Below, in pieces: positions 42,896-51,561 of a stretch of 64,000 nucleotides of DNA. The stretch comes from Pseudolabrys sp. (lineage in GTDB: Bacteria; Pseudomonadota; Alphaproteobacteria; Rhizobiales; Xanthobacteraceae), in NCBI GenBank assembly GCA_022841665.1, contig JALHRB010000012.1:23386-87385 (forward strand), given 5' to 3'. How positions within the stretch are numbered: the stretch's first letter is position 1; every line of letters starts with the position of its first letter. The notes under the pieces were generated by a model. That model had not been told where the DNA came from. It was given only the letters and a program-made list of their open reading frames with translations, and made no database searches. A program made the translations under genes and the position numbers.

Positions 42896-44559
42896 GTGCG
42901 CCCCTGCCGCTTGAACGGGCTCTGATCCTGGCGCCGCGCGGCCGGGATGCCGTGGTGGCGTCCGGCATTCTCAACGACGCCAGCATCTCGACCGAGATCT
43001 GCCGGGATTTGCCCGATTTGCTGTCGCGGCTGCGATCGGGTTCGGACGCCGCCGTCGTAACCGAGGAATCGCTGCGCGGCGACACCCGCCTGCTGGCTCA
43101 ATGGGTCGGCGGCCAGCCGCCCTGGTCCGATTTCCCCTTCATCGTGCTGACGGAGCACGGCGGCGGCATCGAGCGCAATCCGGAGGCGGCGCAGCTGACC
43201 GCAACGCTCGGCAATGTCAGCTTTCTCGAACGCCCGTTTCACCCCACGACGTTGGTCAGCGTCGTGCAGAACAACTTGCGTGGACGCCGCCGGCAATACG
43301 AGTGCAAACGGCTGAACGAGGAACTCGAGTCGCGTGTGCAGGAGCGCACGGCCGAGCTTGCCGCCGCCAACCGGCAGCTGCTTGCCCAGATCGAGGAGCG
43401 CGAGCGCATGGAGATGACGCTGCGCCAGATGCAGCGCCTCGAAGCCGTCGGCCAGCTCACCTCCGGCGTCGCGCACGACTTCAACAATCTGCTCACCGTC
43501 GTGCTCGGTAACATCAGCTTTCTTGAAAAATCCTTCGCCGCCGAAGGGATCGATGGAAAGCTCGCGCAGCGCCTCGGCTACATGCGCGCCGCCGCCGAAC
43601 GCGGCGCCAAGCTTACCGACCAATTGCTCTCCTTCTCCCGCCGCCAGCGGCTGGAGCCGAAGGTGCTCGACTTCAACGAGTGCCTCGGCAGCATGCGCGA
43701 CCTCATGCAGAGCACCATCGGCGGCAGCATTCACATCCAGACGCGGCTCGCGTCCGACGTCTGGCCGGCGCTGGTCGATCCCATCCAACTCGAGCTTGCG
43801 GTGCTCAATCTCGCCATCAACGCACGCGACGCGATGAAGGTCGGCGGCACGCTCGAGGTCTCTACGGCCAATGTGCGGCTCGGACCTCCGCTTCTGCCCG
43901 AGGAACCGCCCGCCGGCGATTATGTCGAAATCTGCGTGCGCGATGACGGCAGCGGCATGAGCCCCGAGGTACGCGAGAAGGTGTTCGAGCCCTTCTTCAC
44001 CACCAAGGAGATCGGCAAAGGCTCGGGCCTCGGCCTGAGCCAGGTGCTCGGCTTCGCCAAGCAGTCCGGCGGCGGGATCCGGCTGGAATCGCAGCTCGGC
44101 CGGGGCACCGCGGTGCATATCTATCTGCCGCGCGCCGAGGCAAGAGCGGCAGCCGCGGAGCCGGCGCAGGTGCCAGCCGGCGACACTGCCCCGAGCGGTG
44201 CCCGCATCCTGCTGGTGGACGACGACAATGCGGTACGCGAGGTGACCGCCGCGCTGTTGCGCGAGCTCGGCTACAATGTCCGCGAGGCGGGCTCGGGCGG
44301 GGCGGCGCTGGAGACGATCGACGCCGGCACCGAAATCGACCTCATGATCATCGACATCGCCATGCCGGGCATGAGCGGTGCCGACCTCGCCCGCCACGTG
44401 CGGGCAAAGCGCGCCACTTTGCCGCTGCTATTCGTCACCGGATTTGCCGAGCGCAAATCCGTGGCCGGCGTGCACGACGGGCACATCGTCAGCAAACCCT
44501 TCATCACCGGCGAGCTGGCCGACAAGGTGCGGCTCGCGCTGGCCGGCGGCTTGCCCTAA
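42892..44559 (+). CDS. Hybrid sensor histidine kinase/response regulator
   Basis: Protein of 555 aa starting at TTG 42892, inside the stop of the KaiC-like gene. Residues 1-125 resemble a degenerate receiver or partner-binding domain (LILAPRGRDAVVASGIL, FIVLTEHGG, FLERPFHP). A coiled coil follows at 138-180. The kinase has phospho-acceptor His195 in GVAHDFNNLL, an N-box NLAINARDAM and G-boxes DDGSGMS and GKGSGLGLSQV. The C-terminal receiver has the DDDN acid cluster and Asp488 in IIDIAMPG. No transmembrane segment is seen, so it is a soluble sensor. KaiC-kinase pairing suggests input from the ATPase state. Confidence 0.9.
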   Translation: MSAPLPLERALILAPRGRDAVVASGILNDASISTEICRDLPDLLSRLRSGSDAAVVTEESLRGDTRLLAQWVGGQPPWSDFPFIVLTEHGGGIERNPEAAQLTATLGNVSFLERPFHPTTLVSVVQNNLRGRRRQYECKRLNEELESRVQERTAELAAANRQLLAQIEERERMEMTLRQMQRLEAVGQLTSGVAHDFNNLLTVVLGNISFLEKSFAAEGIDGKLAQRLGYMRAAAERGAKLTDQLLSFSRRQRLEPKVLDFNECLGSMRDLMQSTIGGSIHIQTRLASDVWPALVDPIQLELAVLNLAINARDAMKVGGTLEVSTANVRLGPPLLPEEPPAGDYVEICVRDDGSGMSPEVREKVFEPFFTTKEIGKGSGLGLSQVLGFAKQSGGGIRLESQLGRGTAVHIYLPRAEARAAAAEPAQVPAGDTAPSGARILLVDDDNAVREVTAALLRELGYNVREAGSGGAALETIDAGTEIDLMIIDIAMPGMSGADLARHVRAKRATLPLLFVTGFAERKSVAGVHDGHIVSKPFITGELADKVRLALAGGLP

Positions 44560-44707
44560 ACACCGTCCGCAACCGGCAATAGCAGTCGTTGGGTTCCCCA
44601 CGGTCCGGGTTCTGCTAACATCCATCGTCCGATCACCAGCGACGTGCGCCGGCGCGGCATGAAGGATTGAGCCTTCAGCCGGACTGCGGCGCGATAGGGA
44701 GGGCGAT

Positions 44708-45682
44708 GTGAAGAAATTTGTACTGACCCTGATGGCTGCCTTGATGCTGGCGGCGGGATTTGCCGGCCCTGCGTCCGCGCAGGACTGGCCGCAGAAGCCG
44801 GTCAAGATCATCATCTCGTTCGGGCCGGGCGGCGGCACCGACATCATCGGCCGCATCCTCGCCGAGCATATGCAGAACAAGCTCGGCAAGCCGGTGGTGG
44901 TCGAGAACAAGCCCGGCGCCGGCGGCATCCTCGGCAACGAGGCGGTCGCCAACGCGGAAGCCGACGGCTACACGCTCGGAATCATGACGGCGGGTCAGCT
45001 TGTCGCCGCCGTCACCCGCAAGACTATGCGCTACGACACGCTCACCGCTTTCGCGCCGGTCGGCCAGATCGCCACCGCGAGCCTCGCGATCGTGACGCGG
45101 CCGGACTTCCCGGCCAACGACGTCAAGGAACTGATCGCGCTCGCCAAGAAGGAGCCCGGCAAGATCGTGTTCGCGAGCCCGGGCTTTGCCGCCAGCCAGC
45201 ACTTCGCCGGCGAGATGTTCAAGCAGGCGGCCGGCATTCAGCTGCTGCACGTGCCGTACAAGACCACGCCGGAGGCGATCAACGCGGTGATGGGCAAGCA
45301 CGCCGACGTGCTGTTCGACACGGTGTCGGCGGTGATCGGGCAACTCCAGACTGGCCAGCTCAAGGCGCTCGCCGTCACCGGCAAGGAGCGCTTCCCGGCG
45401 GTGCCGAACGTGCCGGCCGCGGTCGAGTCCGGCCTGGTGCCGGGCTTCGAGATGACCACCTGGTACGGCATGTTCGCGCCGAAGGGCACGCCCGAGCCGG
45501 TCATCGCCAAGCTCAACAAGGTGCTCAACGAGACCCTGGCCGACGCGGAAGTGAAGGCCCGCCTCGAAAAGGTCGGCGTGGTGGTGAAGAGCTCGACGCC
45601 CGCCGAGTGGGGCGCGTTCATGGCGAGCGAGTATCACCGCTTTGCCAAGGTGCGCGAAGCCGCCGGCATCCCGCAGCAGTAG
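44708..45682 (+). CDS. Tripartite tricarboxylate transporter receptor, TctC/Bug family
   Basis: Periplasmic binding protein of 324 aa from GTG 44708, with GGGAGGGCG upstream. Signal peptide at residues 1-25 (ending GPASAQ), then WPQKPVKIIISFGPGGGTDI and GKPVVVENKPGAGG, both diagnostic of the Bug family. The TctA and TctB membrane genes are absent here, as is common for this expanded family. Ligand probably a carboxylate or aromatic acid. Confidence 0.9.
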   Translation: MKKFVLTLMAALMLAAGFAGPASAQDWPQKPVKIIISFGPGGGTDIIGRILAEHMQNKLGKPVVVENKPGAGGILGNEAVANAEADGYTLGIMTAGQLVAAVTRKTMRYDTLTAFAPVGQIATASLAIVTRPDFPANDVKELIALAKKEPGKIVFASPGFAASQHFAGEMFKQAAGIQLLHVPYKTTPEAINAVMGKHADVLFDTVSAVIGQLQTGQLKALAVTGKERFPAVPNVPAAVESGLVPGFEMTTWYGMFAPKGTPEPVIAKLNKVLNETLADAEVKARLEKVGVVVKSSTPAEWGAFMASEYHRFAKVREAAGIPQQ

Positions 45683-45685
45683 GAG

Positions 45686-46660
45686 CTAGCGCTGGACGCG
45701 GACCGGCCCGCCTTCCGCCATCGAGCGGATGATGGCCTCGAAGGCGCCGGCCACGTCGAGCATCTCATCGGTCGTGACCGGGAAAGGCTTCCCGGTCGCG
45801 ATCGTCTCGGCGAAGGCCTCGAGCAGCGTGCCGAGCGAATCGACCGCCGGGTAATGCTCGGTCTTCGGCTGCCGGTGCAGCGGCGCCACGGTGAGCGTCG
45901 TCTCCTCGCGCGCCTCGGCCCAGCCTTTGGTGCCGAACACCATGATGCGCCAGTACATCGGCGCGGCGCGCACGGTGGCGAGCACGCCGGTGGCGCCGCT
46001 CTCAAACTGTACCAGCGCGGCGGCCGAGTCGCGCGGGTCGGGCGGCGCCTTCTGCTTGAACACCTTGGCGTCCACGGTGGCGATCGGCCCGCCCAGATTG
46101 ACCAGCGCGTCGATGACATGCAGCCCGGCGCCGGTCATGCCGCCGCCCGGCGACTCGCGCGGGTCGTCGCGCCAGCCGCCCATCACGCGGGTCGAATGCT
46201 CGTTGGTGAAATTGCCTTCGATGTGCATCACCTCGCCGATCTCGCCGGACGAAACGACGCGCTTCAATTCGCGCATCGAGGAGAAGCAGCGCTTGTTGTT
46301 GCCGAGCGCGAAGGGCACGCCCGCCTTCTGCGTCGCGGCGACCGCGCGCGCAGCCTCGGCGCGCGTCAGCGCCAGCGGCTTCTCGCACCAGACCGGCTTG
46401 CCGGCCGCCGCCACGGCCTCGATCTGCCGCACGTGCAGCGAGTGCGGCGTCGCCAGGAACACCGCCTTGACGCGCGGATCGGCGACCGCCTCTTCGAAAT
46501 CCGTGGAAAGCTCGAAACCCTTGGCCTTGGCGAAATCCGCCACCAGCTCCGGCTCTTTCGATACCCCGCGGATGAAGCGCAAGCGCTTGCTCTTGCCCTG
46601 CACCGATTCCACGATGTTCTTGCCCCAGCGTCCGAGGCCGATAACGGCGGCGTCGATCAT
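45686..46660 (-). CDS. Gfo/Idh/MocA family oxidoreductase
   Basis: NAD(P)-dependent dehydrogenase of 324 aa. Rossmann loop AVIGLGRWGKNIVESV at residues 5-20, then the family motif WCEKPLALTRAEA (EKP) near 92-104, and GVHVIDALVNLGGP-like GAGLHVIDALVNLGG near 178. It oxidises or reduces a hydroxyl/keto group on a sugar-like or cyclic substrate. Convergent with the TctC-type gene, 3 bp apart. Substrate unknown. Confidence 0.85.
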   Translation of the reverse strand: MIDAAVIGLGRWGKNIVESVQGKSKRLRFIRGVSKEPELVADFAKAKGFELSTDFEEAVADPRVKAVFLATPHSLHVRQIEAVAAAGKPVWCEKPLALTRAEAARAVAATQKAGVPFALGNNKRCFSSMRELKRVVSSGEIGEVMHIEGNFTNEHSTRVMGGWRDDPRESPGGGMTGAGLHVIDALVNLGGPIATVDAKVFKQKAPPDPRDSAAALVQFESGATGVLATVRAAPMYWRIMVFGTKGWAEAREETTLTVAPLHRQPKTEHYPAVDSLGTLLEAFAETIATGKPFPVTTDEMLDVAGAFEAIIRSMAEGGPVRVQR

Positions 46661-46759
46661 GATGGATCAGGCGGTCTGCGGGAAATGTGTCATAGTCGAT
46701 TGTAGACGCAGCGGCGCGCGAACGCCAAGCCGGCGGCATTTTCAGGTGAGGAAAGAGCG

Positions 46760-47146
46760 ATGGACGACAAGGACCAGCTTGCGCGCGGCCTGAAGCTGCG
46801 CACCGAAATGTTCGGCCGCGAGGCGGTGGAGAAGCGCATGGCCGCCTTCGGCGACTTCGGCAAGCCGCTCCAGCACATCATCAACGCCTACGCCTATGGC
46901 GACGTCTGGAGCCGCGACGCGCTGCCGCCGGCGACCAAGTCGCTGGTCATGATCGGCATGATGGCCGCCGCCGGCCATCCGAACGAGCTGCGCGTCCATC
47001 TCAACGGTGCGGTCAAGAACGGCTGCACGCCGGAACAGATCCAGGAGGTGCTGTTGCTGCTCGCGCTCTACAGCGGCATCCCGGCCGCCAACGAGGCGCA
47101 TCGCATCGCCGCGGAAGTGCTGCGCGAGCGCGGGCTGATGAAATAG
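46760..47146 (+). CDS. Carboxymuconolactone decarboxylase family protein
   Basis: Small helical protein of 128 aa. The C-terminal pattern ELRVHLNGAVKNGCTPEQIQ followed by LLALYSGIPAANEAHRIA matches PcaC, which decarboxylates 4-carboxymuconolactone in protocatechuate breakdown. The family also contains AhpD-like and other relatives; this one lacks the AhpD Cys-x-x-Cys pair, and the single Cys in NGCTPE is not a pair. ATG 46760 follows GAGGAAAG. It is far from pcaHG (36 kb), so a role in that pathway is possible but unproven; it may work with the flavin monooxygenase that converges on it. Confidence 0.8.
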   Translation: MDDKDQLARGLKLRTEMFGREAVEKRMAAFGDFGKPLQHIINAYAYGDVWSRDALPPATKSLVMIGMMAAAGHPNELRVHLNGAVKNGCTPEQIQEVLLLLALYSGIPAANEAHRIAAEVLRERGLMK

Positions 47147-47147
47147 C

Positions 47148-48380
47148 TCAGCTTGCCTCCGCCAGGAAATCGAGCGTCGCGGTTTCGCGCACCACCGCCT
47201 CGGGAGAGAAATGCCGCTCGGCCCGCTCGCGCTCCTCCGCGGTCTTGAGCTGTGCCTGCAGATAGGAGCCGAGATGGCGGGCATGCGCGACCACTCGGGC
47301 GCCGAAGGGCACGCGCGCGGCTTCGTAGCGGCGCAGCGCGTCTTCCACGCTTGCCGCGCTCGCCAGCGCATCGACGAGCACCATCGCGTCGTCCGCCGCC
47401 TTGGTGACACCGGCGCCGCAATGCGGCCGCGCGACGTAGGATGCATCGCCGAGGATGGTCACGCGCCCGAAGGCCAGCCGCGGCGACTGCACGTCGTAGA
47501 TCGGCTGCAGGAACGGCTGTTCGGACAGCGCCCAGCATTCGCGGAACTGCGGCGACAGCACGCGGTCGGCCGCGGCGCGCATCTCCGCGATGGACGCCCG
47601 CGACACCGCCGGCGGCGGGATTGAAATGTCGTAACTCACGCCGTTGTCGCCGGTGAGCAGGCGCTTGAGCGCGGTGCGCTCGTCGGCCGGCCGGTACCAG
47701 ACCAGATTGTAGCGCCGGTGCCCGGGCCGCAGATCGTTGTTCGGGCCGGCGACCGGATAGCCGAGCATCTGCTCGCCCTGCGGCAGGCAGAACGCCAAGT
47801 GCATGAAAAGCTGCTCGTGCAGCGCCGGCGGAAAAGCGTCCTCCGGCACCAGGCCGCGCCACGCGACATAGCCGGCATAGACCGGGTTGACCTCCGGCAG
47901 CACCATCCCGCGCACGGTCGAGCGCAGCCCGTCGCAGCCGATCAGGACGTCGCCTTGCGCGCGCCCGCCGTCGGCAAAATGCGCCGTGACGCCGCCGCCG
48001 TTCTGCTCGATGCGGGTCAGTCCCTTGCCGCGGTGATAGCGATCGGAGGGAAAATTCGAGCGCAGCAGGTCGTACATGCGGTCCCAGGCCGTCATGATCT
48101 GCGGGCAATCGCGTTCGATCAGCAGATGGCCGTCGAGCCCGAACACCCGCCGGGTCTTGATTTCGACGCCGAGATTTTCACGCCAGGCGATGCCGAGCTG
48201 GTCGAGCGCGTCCCACAGCGGCTGGTGCGTGACGATGCCGGCGCCGCGGCCGGCGAGCTCGCTGTCGACGCGTTCGTAGATGTCGACGTCCCAGCCGCGC
48301 CGGCGCAGCAGTAGGGCCGTAAACAGCCCCGACAGCGACCCGCCGATGACAACGGCCCGGCCTGCGGATGTCTCAACCAT
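47148..48380 (-). CDS. Class A FAD-dependent monooxygenase, 2,6-dihydroxypyridine hydroxylase-like
   Basis: Protein of 410 aa. The FAD loop VVIGGSLSGLFTALLLRRRGWDV is at the N-terminus, the DG motif region LIGCDGLRSTVR near 155, and the second FAD motif VTILGDASYVARPHCGAGVTKA near 305, close to 2,6-dihydroxypyridine 3-monooxygenase and 6-hydroxynicotinate hydroxylases. It would hydroxylate an aromatic or N-heterocyclic ring with NAD(P)H and O2. Ends one base after the convergent CMD-family gene. Promoter side is shared with the cupin gene. Confidence 0.82.
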   Translation of the reverse strand: MVETSAGRAVVIGGSLSGLFTALLLRRRGWDVDIYERVDSELAGRGAGIVTHQPLWDALDQLGIAWRENLGVEIKTRRVFGLDGHLLIERDCPQIMTAWDRMYDLLRSNFPSDRYHRGKGLTRIEQNGGGVTAHFADGGRAQGDVLIGCDGLRSTVRGMVLPEVNPVYAGYVAWRGLVPEDAFPPALHEQLFMHLAFCLPQGEQMLGYPVAGPNNDLRPGHRRYNLVWYRPADERTALKRLLTGDNGVSYDISIPPPAVSRASIAEMRAAADRVLSPQFRECWALSEQPFLQPIYDVQSPRLAFGRVTILGDASYVARPHCGAGVTKAADDAMVLVDALASAASVEDALRRYEAARVPFGARVVAHARHLGSYLQAQLKTAEERERAERHFSPEAVVRETATLDFLAEAS

Positions 48381-48453
48381 GGCTTTCTCCCCTCGCTGCG
48401 ATCGCCGGAATCCGGCGCCGATCGAAGTCGGGGCGAAGGCGGACCGTCTGTCT

Positions 48454-48467
48454 TTGATCTAGCGCAA
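48454..48467. promoter_or_regulatory. Possible weak FNR/FixK-type box
   Basis: TTGATCTAGCGCAA agrees with TTGAT-N4-ATCAA at 8 of 10 positions. It lies between the divergent monooxygenase (start 48380) and cupin (start 48546) genes. Weak on its own, but two better boxes occur 5 kb away. Confidence 0.25.
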
Positions 48468-48545
48468 AGTAATTGCGACTGAAACTATCGCACGCTGGCG
48501 GGCCTGTTCAGCAGCCCTACCTGGGTGTTCCAAACGGAGCGAGAC

Positions 48546-48986
48546 ATGAGCCTGACGATGGTGGAGAAGCCGGCCAACATACGGACCAGCGAGCCGTGGC
48601 CGGCGCACATCAGTGCGGAATACGCCGCGGAAGCGAAAAACCCCAACCCCTGCGTCGGCCAGCAGCTCGTGTCCGAGACCGAGCAGGTGCGCGTGTGGCG
48701 CATCCACTTGAAGCCCGGCGAGCGCTGCGGCTTCCACCGCCACGTGCTCAACTATTTCTGGTCGGCGGCGACCGCCGGCAAGGGACGCCAGCATTTCAAC
48801 GATGGCGAGACCCGCGAATACACCTATGCCGCCGGCGAGACCCGCCACGAGACCTACGGGCCGGGCGAATACAAGGTGCACGACCTGGAGAACGTCGGCG
48901 ACACCGACCTGATCTTCCTCACGGTCGAGTTCAAGCAGAGCGCCAACAAGCCGCTGCCGATCCCGAACGCGGTGCGGATGCAGTAG
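48546..48986 (+). CDS. Cupin-domain protein
   Basis: Protein of 146 aa with a single cupin barrel: VWRIHLKPGERCGFHRHVLNYFW holds the first metal-binding motif (His-x-His within GFHRHV) and GEYKVHDLENVGDTDLIFLTVEF the second half. ATG 48546 follows GGAGCGAG. No recognisable enzyme class; may be a small dioxygenase, isomerase or binding protein. Nearby aromatic hydroxylase gene is divergent, so the two may share a promoter region. Confidence 0.75.
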   Translation: MSLTMVEKPANIRTSEPWPAHISAEYAAEAKNPNPCVGQQLVSETEQVRVWRIHLKPGERCGFHRHVLNYFWSAATAGKGRQHFNDGETREYTYAAGETRHETYGPGEYKVHDLENVGDTDLIFLTVEFKQSANKPLPIPNAVRMQ

Positions 48987-49024
48987 CGCTTCGACTGCCC
49001 CACGCACGAAGCCGCTTCACCCCG

Positions 49025-49048
49025 ACCCTCTCCGCAACGGGGAGAGGG
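49025..49048. repeat. GC hairpin between convergent genes
   Basis: CCCTCTCC-GCAAC-GGGGAGAGGG, a strong short stem-loop between the cupin stop (48986) and the beta-CASP gene stop (49079). It resembles family C elements and may serve as a two-way transcript end, though no U-run is present. Confidence 0.45.
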
Positions 49049-49078
49049 AGCGCGCAGAGCTTGCCGCGATTTCTTACG

Positions 49079-50677
49079 TCAGTTTCGCTCGCTTTCTTCC
49101 AGCGCGCGCTTGAGGCGGCGGATGATGACGCCGCGCGCGCGGTCGTCCGCGGCCGCCTCGACCGCCGCGTTGATGTCGAGGATCAGCTTCGACATGTCGT
49201 TGTGCCAGTCGAGCGCCACCACCGCCTCCGGCGCCAGCCGGCGGCGCTGCGAGACGTCGACCGGCGTCGGCGCCGACGTGGTCAGCTCGTAGATGTCGTC
49301 GAGGATCGGGATGAAGATCTTCGCCGCCGGCACGCTGCGCTCGGCGATGCGCGCCGACAGTCCTTGCAGCTCGGCCTCTTCCCCGTGCACCAGGAACACG
49401 CCGCGCCCGATCGGCCGCCGCGCCGCGATCCAGCGCGCCAGCTCCGGGCCGTCGGCGTGGCCGGAATAGTCGTCGATGCGGCGGATGCGGGCGGCCACCT
49501 TGATCTCCTCGCCCTGGATGCGCACCGCCTTGACGCCGTCGTCGAGAAAGCGGCCGAGCGTGCCCTGCGCCTGGAAGCCGGTGAGCAGCACCGTGGCATT
49601 GGCGCGCCACAGCCAGCGCTTGAGATGGTGGCGGATGCGGCCGGCGTCGCACATGCCGCTGGCGGCGATGATGACGTGGAAGCCGGTGAGCCTGGCGATC
49701 GACTTGCTCTCGTCCACCGTCTCGGTGCAGCGCAAATACGGCGACGACAGCAGCCGGTTGACGTCGGGGCCGAGACTTTCGGCGTGCGCGCGGAATACTT
49801 CGGTAGCGCGGATGGCGAGCGGCGAGTCGAGGAAGATGGGCGCGGCGGGGACCTCGCCCCGCTCCATCAGGTCGACCAAATCGATGATCAATTCCTGCGT
49901 GCGCTCGACCGCGAAGGCCGGAATGAGCAGCGCGCCGCCGGCCTTGTGCGCGTCGCGCACCTGCGCGGCGAGATGTTGCCGGCGGATCGCTTCGGTCACC
50001 GGCGGACGGTCGGTGGCGCCATAGGTCGCTTCGCAGATCAGGTAGTCGAAGCCGGCCGGCGCGTCCGGCTCCGGATGCAGCATTTTGGCGTCGGGGCCGA
50101 GATCGCCGGAGACGAGCACGCGCAGCGGCCGGCCCGCCGCGCCGGCGCCTTCGACTTCGATCTCGATCGAGGCCGAGCCGAGCAGATGGCCGGCGTTCCA
50201 GTAGCGCGCCCGCACGCCGTCGATCACCGGCAACCAGGTCTCATAGGCGACGGGGCGAAAGGCGCCGAGCGAAGCCACGGCGTCCGCTTGCGTATAGATC
50301 GGGTTCACTTCGGCCCGCCCGCGCGCGGCATTGCGGCGGTTGAGCGCGACCACTTCCGACTCCTGGATGCTGCCGGCGTCGGGCAGCAGGTAGGAGCACA
50401 GGTCGATGGTGCCGCGCGTTGCGAAAATCGGACCGCGGAAGCCGTCGCGCGTCAGCTTCGGCAGCAGCCCGCTATGGTCGATATGCGCGTGCGTCAGCAG
50501 CACGGCATCGACCTCCGCCGGGCGGAACGGGAACTGGCTGTAGTTCAACGCCTTCAGCGTCTTCGGGCCCTGAAACAGGCCGCAATCGACCAGCAGCTTT
50601 CCCGCCGGCGTCTGGAAATAGAGGCAGGAGCCGGTGACGGTGCGCGAGGCACCGCAGAAGCGCAGCGTCACGCTCAT
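49079..50677 (-). CDS. Beta-CASP metallo-beta-lactamase fold RNA-processing nuclease
   Basis: Protein of 532 aa in the CPSF73/RNase J-like family. The zinc motif HAHIDHSG is at residues 63-70, with NAGHLLGSA (third His) near 169, SGDLG near 193, the beta-CASP acid/His regions CEATYG and ASGMCDAG, and the C-terminal SGHADGPEL of the RMMBL motif. Expected to be a zinc-dependent endo/exoribonuclease. Its start overlaps the stop of the PRPP-synthetase-like gene by ATGA, so it is translated from the same transcript. A role in feeding RNA nucleotides to the AMP phosphorylase encoded first in this operon is an attractive inference. Confidence 0.87.
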   Translation of the reverse strand: MSVTLRFCGASRTVTGSCLYFQTPAGKLLVDCGLFQGPKTLKALNYSQFPFRPAEVDAVLLTHAHIDHSGLLPKLTRDGFRGPIFATRGTIDLCSYLLPDAGSIQESEVVALNRRNAARGRAEVNPIYTQADAVASLGAFRPVAYETWLPVIDGVRARYWNAGHLLGSASIEIEVEGAGAAGRPLRVLVSGDLGPDAKMLHPEPDAPAGFDYLICEATYGATDRPPVTEAIRRQHLAAQVRDAHKAGGALLIPAFAVERTQELIIDLVDLMERGEVPAAPIFLDSPLAIRATEVFRAHAESLGPDVNRLLSSPYLRCTETVDESKSIARLTGFHVIIAASGMCDAGRIRHHLKRWLWRANATVLLTGFQAQGTLGRFLDDGVKAVRIQGEEIKVAARIRRIDDYSGHADGPELARWIAARRPIGRGVFLVHGEEAELQGLSARIAERSVPAAKIFIPILDDIYELTTSAPTPVDVSQRRRLAPEAVVALDWHNDMSKLILDINAAVEAAADDRARGVIIRRLKRALEESERN

Positions 50678-51561
50678 GCGCCGGTCTCCCTGCGCAGAGA
50701 CGCTGCCAGTACCTCGTCGAGCGCGATGGCGTTGGTGGGATGCGGCACGCTCGAAGTCGAGCGCACCGAGCGAATGCCCGCCTTCTTGAAATCCTCCAGC
50801 ATCGCCGGCGGGAAAAGCGCATGCGTGATGACGGCATCGACCGCCGTTGCGCCGGCCTTGGTGAGCGCCTGGGCGCAGGCGATCAACGTGCCGCCGGAGG
50901 AGACGATGTCATCCACCAGCAGCGCCGGCTTCCCCTCGAACGCGGCGGGATCGGCGAAGGCGATCTCGACGGCGCGGTCGCCGCGCCGGGTCTTGCGCGC
51001 GACGGCATGCGCAAGCCCGAGCCGGCCGGCGAGATCGCTCACCCATGGCGCCGACTCCTCGTCAGGGCCAACGACGATGGTCGCTCTGTCGATGCCACGC
51101 AACGACGCGGCAATCGCCGGCATCGCCGACAAGTCCTCCGCCTCGATGCCGGGGAACACATCGCGGATGTCGTGCGTGCGGTGCAGGTGCGCGTCCACCG
51201 TCACGACGCGGTCGAACGTGCGCGCCAGCAGCGGACCGATCACCTTCTGGCTGATCGCCTCGCCTTCGTGGAACGCCGTGTCCTGCCGCATGTAGCAGAG
51301 ATAGGGCGCGGCCAGCACCAGCCGCTTCGCGCCGCCGCGCCGCAAGGCTTCCGCCGCGAACAGCAACGCCAGCAGCTTGTCGTTCGGCGCATCGAGCGGC
51401 GCATAGAGGATGGTGGTGGCCGCCGCGGGACCCACCGTCACGCGCAGTTCGCCGTCGGGGAAGCGATGCACCTCGATCGCATGCAGGGGCACGCCCAGGA
51501 GCTTGGCCAGCCGCGCGGCATCGGCCGCGCCAGACGGCAAACATTGCAAAACGGCCGTCAC
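50674..51561 (-). CDS. Ribose-phosphate pyrophosphokinase-like protein
   Basis: Protein of 295 aa of the PRPP synthetase family, starting at GTG 51561 within the stop of the phosphorylase gene (GTGA overlap). Visible: [11 protein letters not shown] (31-41), PYLCYMRQD (86-94), VDAHLH where canonical Prs has DLHAxQ, and the PRPP loop [13 protein letters not shown] (214-226). Slightly shorter than housekeeping Prs (about 310 aa) and diverged, so it is a second, specialised copy. It may make or use PRPP or ribose bisphosphate in nucleotide salvage; the reaction is not certain. Confidence 0.85.
   Translation of the reverse strand: MTAVLQCLPSGAADAARLAKLLGVPLHAIEVHRFPDGELRVTVGPAAATTILYAPLDAPNDKLLALLFAAEALRRGGAKRLVLAAPYLCYMRQDTAFHEGEAISQKVIGPLLARTFDRVVTVDAHLHRTHDIRDVFPGIEAEDLSAMPAIAASLRGIDRATIVVGPDEESAPWVSDLAGRLGLAHAVARKTRRGDRAVEIAFADPAAFEGKPALLVDDIVSSGGTLIACAQALTKAGATAVDAVITHALFPPAMLEDFKKAGIRSVRSTSSVPHPTNAIALDEVLAASLRRETGA

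Noticed and set aside
46760..47146. Assigning pcaC
   Set aside because: Family match is clear, but it is 36 kb from pcaHG and the family has many unrelated members.
48473..51295. 940-aa plus-strand open frame across the cupin, nuclease and PRPP-synthetase-like genes
   Set aside because: Crosses several real genes on the other strand or frame; high-GC shadow with no recognisable motif.
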